The notes under the pieces are model-generated. The model saw nothing but the letters and a program-made list of their open reading frames with translations. It was not told the origin of the DNA and searched no databases. From positions 128,164,255 to 128,228,254 of the forward strand of contig CM069432.1 of assembly GCA_035610365.1 (NCBI GenBank): a stretch of 64,000 nt of DNA, read 5' to 3'. Origin of the DNA: Aquatica leii. Its lineage: Eukaryota > Arthropoda > Insecta > Coleoptera > Lampyridae. Every line of letters begins with the position of its first letter. Positions within the stretch are counted from its first letter, which is position 1. Positions 60,021 to 64,000 of the stretch are shown piece by piece. Both the position numbers and the translations under genes were made by a program.

Positions 60021-60344
60021 AATCAGTACGGAGGGTAGAAATGTTGTCATTAGATTTAATGACAGCGAAAGTCGTGTAGACATTACCAACATATTTAAAA
60101 TGTTTTTGGAACGCCATCTTGTGGTAAAAATACCACGTATAATAATATAGAAAACTATACTAACATTGTTCCTAACCTATTTTATAGTTGGGATTTTGAC
60201 AGCGTCACTTGTCAATAGACCATTGACTTGTGCTGTCATTTAATCCAATGACAACTTTTCTATCCTCCGTACTGATTCATAGTTTTCTATATTATTATAC
60301 GTGGTATTTTTATTACAGGATGGCGTTCCAAAAACATTTTAAAT
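60021..60344. repeat. interleaved inverted repeats, order A-B-A'-B'
   Basis: A (60,021-60,065, CAGTACGGAGG...) is inverted at A' (60,233-60,277). B (60,093-60,158, AATGTTTTTGGAACGCCATC...) is inverted at B' (60,279-60,344). The order is A, B, A', B', so neither pair lies inside the other. A third small hairpin, GACAGCGTCACTTGTCAAT against ATTGACTTGTGCTGTC, sits at about 60,199-60,238 and overlaps the start of A'. No coding sequence is present. It is likely the product of two related non-autonomous transposons or a rearrangement between copies. Confidence 0.8.
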
Positions 60345-62944
60345 TAATCCATTTTATTTAATATACCTATCTATTTTTACAAACATTTTTATTGTGGTAT
60401 TTGTGGCTTAGCACAATTCATACAATTTTTCATGTGATTAACTAATCACGTTGACTTCTTTATGTCTACTGATCTGTCGAATTTGAATTTAAGGCTGAGA
60501 ACGAGCATTAAAATTAAATTTCTAAACTTGTAAACTATTATTACCTATTATTTTTTATGTCTTGTACCATTGTCATTATGAAACAAAAACGATAAGTCGT
60601 CCCTTACAAATGAATATTATCGATCAACTAAAAAAATCACTGTAAAGTTTGTTATATGTGATAAGAAATATGCATTTCAGCATCTTTGTTTTATACACAC
60701 GTGCTGAGAAGGTAATGTTAATGACGTAAGTGAAGTAAGCATTACATTGCGTAGGCGATCGGGCTGTAGACCGCTGGAAAGCATTTAAACATTTACTTAT
60801 CTTCTTTTCTAACTCACATAAAATTGTATTCTGTGTGTCTCACTCTTGACTACAATAACTATCATTTACGATTCGGCTTTAATGTAGTATACATGCGGGC
60901 ATAGTTTGGGGCACAAGTTCGCGTCAGCCTCGGGTAAATTAGCAAGCTTTCGTATCTGTTGCGTTTAAATTGTCAATTATTTAAGCGCATGAAATTCAAA
61001 CGCTGATAATTTAATTTAAACGGAACTTTTCTGTACTTTTAAAGTAAATAAAATACCTTTCTTATTTTTTGGAGGATCGTTGACCAAATGACCTAATAGA
61101 GAAGCCGCCACTGTTAAGACATAATTTAATATAGCAAAACATTCATTTGTTTGCAAAAAATAAAATACTATAATTAGATTCAACCAAAAATAACTTATTA
61201 AATAATTCATATAATGCAACCATTAATTATTTGTAATAAAATAAAGCTTTATGCTTTATAAACAAATTTTTAATATTAGAACTTAAACTATCGTCTAAAG
61301 TGAAACTGTTTATAGAAGTTACTAAAATAATACTCTATAATATACTGTTATTAAAAACATTCGTGTGTTAATACTATATTGCATTACATTAAATATAATT
61401 CTAGATTTTTTACCTAAAATTAGTCATACTCTAAAACTTTATACTTGTAGACACTTTAATAAAGTATATATTAGATATAGTAGGTTAATAAAGTATTTGG
61501 TTTGTTTTGAAATATGAATTAAATGTTTATTTAAATCAATATATTGATAAATTATTTTGGGAGTTTTTTTGAATTAATTTTAACAAATAAATAAACTTTT
61601 ATTTAAAATAGCATTTAATAATTACATATGTATATAAACTACTAAAAAGTATTTCTTGATTTAGCAAACATATAAATTAGTTAATTTTTGCGTTTATATT
61701 TATTTTAATGCAAGTATAACTTTTACTAAAAAGAAATAACAACATCAAATCAAATATCAATGTGTTAAAGTAGAAACATTTCTTATCAACATAAACCAGG
61801 ATTTTCTTTTATAGGTAAAAATTCAATTTGATTGTCTAGAGCTATGTAATTCTAAACTTTTAAAAACAATTTTAAATGTAGTAAGTGGCATGTTCTAATT
61901 TAATTTATCACTTGATGTATTAGGTTCTTTTACTATTCACGTACTTGGTTGATAAAGGCGGTATGCAATAATCTATTTTGTATTTAATAAAGTGATTTAT
62001 GTAATTCATTTTTTTTAAATTTTATTGTTGATTGTATTAGTATTTTGCAAAAAAAACTTAAAAAACTATTTGTCACAAGTGTAACATACTACAACTTAAA
62101 AAATCAATAACAAGGTTAGATCTCTCTTATAAGATTTTACGTCTGTTGAAAGTTTCTATACTTGAAATTCCATCAACGAATTTCTAAATCGAATGTCGAA
62201 ACCATATAAACCCAACTAGACTGATAAAAAATGTATGACTTTGTGATCTGCTACTTGATTGACTTTGCACTTAACTGTTGTATAATAACAGTTAAAGATA
62301 TTTACGTATAATGGAGTGACTAATTAACTGTACAAACAATAGTAATTTTTTAAATAAACAAGTTTTTATTAAATAAAATATATTTATAGGTATCTTTACA
62401 CTCGTGCATTTTACTAAACAGTTGCAAAAGTATTTCGACTTAACTGCGATTTAAAAAAGTAAAACAAAATTTTTATATTTTTGAATTATTTAATTTAAAA
62501 ATATTAACAAAAAAAAATTTAACTTACTCAATTTTTATTTCAAAATTTGACGTTTTACAATTTATAAAAACAGACTAAAAACAAAAAACCATTATAAATT
62601 AGTGTAATTATTTAGTAGAATATTTATAAAAAAACAATAGATGCCTACAGTTTAAGAGCACAGGTTTTATTTAATTTATTCAGAATTAAATTGGAAGGTC
62701 ATTAAATGTAAAATAAACAAGAATTATGTGCATTTTATTTAAATTAAAAAAAAAGTAAATACTTTTTTATCTACTGTTTAAATTATTAACATTATCTTTG
62801 AAACCGGCTGCATGAGATATATTTTTGATCCACTTATACCAATAATACTAATTGTAAACTATATATTAAATTTCTTAATAATTTTTATAACGCAAAACAA
62901 AAATTCGTTCGTTCGTTCTCCTCAGTCTTAATTTTTAGTAAAAA
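60345..62944. other. AT-rich desert, nothing recognised
   Basis: The frame at 61,016-61,219 (minus) has no family match. A slightly G+C-richer patch at 60,700-60,960 holds no recognised motif. Confidence 0.5.
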
Positions 62945-62949
62945 AATGT

Positions 62950-63003
62950 AGTGGCCATTGCGGTAATTTGGGTCGCTTCTCTCTATTTTGTTCGATCCTG
63001 TGC
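62950..63003 (+). repeat. possible tRNA-derived SINE head
   Basis: TGGCCATTGCGG near 62,952 resembles a pol III A box and GTTCGATCC at 62,990-62,998 matches a B box, about 38 bases apart (44 is usual in tRNAs). No poly(A) or simple tail or second copy was found, so this may be chance. Confidence 0.25.
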
Positions 63004-63045
63004 TTTGATTTGCGTAGTTTTTTTGGTTATTCTTGTGATTTGATC

Positions 63046-63300
63046 AGTGGCGGCGCGTGGGTTGACTTTTTAAGAGTGCACAACCAATGACAAATTAAAT
63101 AATTTTTTTTATTTTTAAGGTTAGATAACCAATAGTTAACCCTCCGGCTGACGGGTAGATTCAGAATCACGCTATTCGAGGTGTTTAGACCCAAATTGTG
63201 TTTAATTTTTTTTTCTCTAATAACACAATGATATCTCCAGTTTTTCGTATGCATTTGTTAGTCTGGTCTATTTGTCACTGCTAAGAGTAAAAATAGTAAA
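63046..63300. other. possible hAT-type transposon end
   Basis: CAGTGGCGGCGCGTGG at 63,045-63,060 resembles the CAGTGGCGG-type terminal bases of several insect hAT families. No partner end lies in the rest of the window. The minus-strand frame 63,027-63,254 overlaps it and is unsupported. Confidence 0.3.
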
Positions 63301-63440
63301 AGTAAATAAACATTAAAGTGGCAGTTTCTGTTTATTAAAAAAAAGTTACATGTAATTCAAGTTTTCAAAAGAAACTATAAATTGAAAAAACGAAAATGAT
63401 AATAAGAATAACATACAATTATTTGTAAAGTATATGTATA

Positions 63441-63460
63441 TACAAGGTGATTAAAAAATA
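63441..63460. repeat. probable left end of the DUF4817-type transposon
   Basis: ACAAGGTGATTAAAAAATA resembles the ACAGGGTGATTCAAAAA-type terminal bases of insect DNA transposons and lies 385 bp upstream of the transposase start. The opposite end is outside the window. Confidence 0.4.
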
Positions 63461-63825
63461 ACGCATAAGTTCTTCAGTACGTTATAGGTAATTATAACTA
63501 AAGTGTAGAATAATTAAAAAATCTCCGCAAAGCTGCCGAGAAATGAAGAAGTTAAGTTGAGACCTCAACTTTGAGTTCATGCGGATTTTGTAACTTCTCA
63601 TCATTTTATATATTAATTTAAGTATTTTTTTCATAGTGGGTAATAAAAATAAATGCTCATATCACCTCATTATCCTAAAATATTAGGTTTTAAATTCGAT
63701 ATTTTGGTACCAAGTCGTTTGAAAAAAATATGTGGCAACGATGCTTGAAACTTTTAATCACCATATCTAAGTAAGTACACTTATGTTTTTATCAGTCATT
63801 GTTATCGATTGTCAACATTACCATC

Positions 63826-64000
63826 ATGTATTCCAATAAAGAGTACGCAGATATGTTCTTAGTTTTAAGCAAATGCCGTAATAATGGCAACGGAGCTACA
63901 AGACTTTACGCTGAACGATACCCCAATAGAAGACATCCAGATGTGAATGTGATTAGAAGATTGGAGCAAAAAGTTAGAGAAACTGGAAATGTAATACCTA
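63826..64000 (+). CDS. DUF4817-type transposase, N-terminal part, runs off the window
   Basis: From ATG at 63,826 the frame is open to the end of the window (58 residues). It reads MYSNKEYADMFLVLSKCRN, then NGATRLYAERYPNRRHP and VIRRLEQKVRETGNV. This matches the DUF4817 helix-turn-helix, 'ysn.EyvdMil.ygec..n...AarlYaerfPnrrhP....f.rl.qr.retG.v', which opens many insect transposases whose catalytic part is of the IS630/Tc1/mariner DDE type. The domain binds DNA, presumably the transposon ends. The start is chosen because the family begins at this point and no upstream in-frame ATG extends the match. No stop or frameshift is seen so far, unlike every other DNA-transposon ORF in the window. Whether the rest is whole cannot be seen. 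Confidence 0.8.
   Translation, partial: MYSNKEYADMFLVLSKCRNNGNGATRLYAERYPNRRHPDVNVIRRLEQKVRETGNVIP

Overview
The window looks like intergenic, repeat-filled DNA from an arthropod, most likely an insect. It is strongly A+T-rich (roughly three quarters by eye), no host gene could be recognised, and nearly every readable protein trace belongs to a transposable element family common in insects: piggyBac, Tc1/mariner relatives, Harbinger, a hAT-like non-autonomous element, Crypton (tyrosine recombinase), R1-clade and Jockey-like LINEs, and Ty3/Gypsy and BEL/Pao LTR elements. Most open frames in the window are chance frames in AT-rich DNA. Family calls come from reading translated motifs by eye; no database search was possible.

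Layout. 0-13 kb: AT-rich desert with a possible DUF4806-like exon trace (0.7 kb), copy A of an old repeat (1.4-2.2 kb), a transposon ORF trace (3.8-4.1 kb), a foldback MITE (5.4-5.9 kb) and a decayed piggyBac transposase on the minus strand (8.0-9.2 kb). 13.6-24.4 kb: an R1-clade LINE split by a 1.6-kb hAT-like element (copy 1), followed by copy 2 of the same element. Copy 2 has itself received four later insertions: a 1.42-kb solo LTR, a BEL/Pao element with inverted ends, a 276-bp solo LTR and a 484-bp solo LTR with a heat-shock-type promoter. Comparing the two copies fixes each insertion junction and target-site duplication to the base. 25.5-28.7 kb: a decayed Jockey-like LINE.

31-38 kb: two decayed Tc1/mariner elements with long terminal inverted repeats. 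The first carries a Harbinger remnant with a visible intron; the second sits beside and probably inside an old Gypsy fossil. 38.6-40.3 kb: a G+C-richer insertion flanked by GGTG, with a TATA box and a 70-bp tandem duplication, probably a solo LTR. 41.6-43.5 kb: a BEL/Pao integrase scrap and a trace of a multicopy insect ORF family. 43.9-52.9 kb: copy B of the old repeat from 1.4-2.2 kb, split by a young Ty3/Gypsy element whose LTRs are about 99.4% identical and which is flanked by AAACG. 56-58 kb: a Tc1/mariner-type transposase trace and a Crypton tyrosine recombinase trace. 59-60.4 kb: a MITE and an unusual interleaved inverted-repeat cluster. 62.9-64 kb: transposon ends and the uninterrupted start of a DUF4817-type transposase that runs off the window.

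The elements do not form a pathway; together they record layered insertions. The most interesting points are the solo LTR with clustered heat-shock elements plus TATA and initiator (23.4-23.9 kb), the BEL/Pao copy with inverted rather than direct terminal repeats, and the A-B-A'-B' inverted repeat order near 60.2 kb. I found no CRISPR array, rRNA, convincing tRNA or host operon-like gene set.
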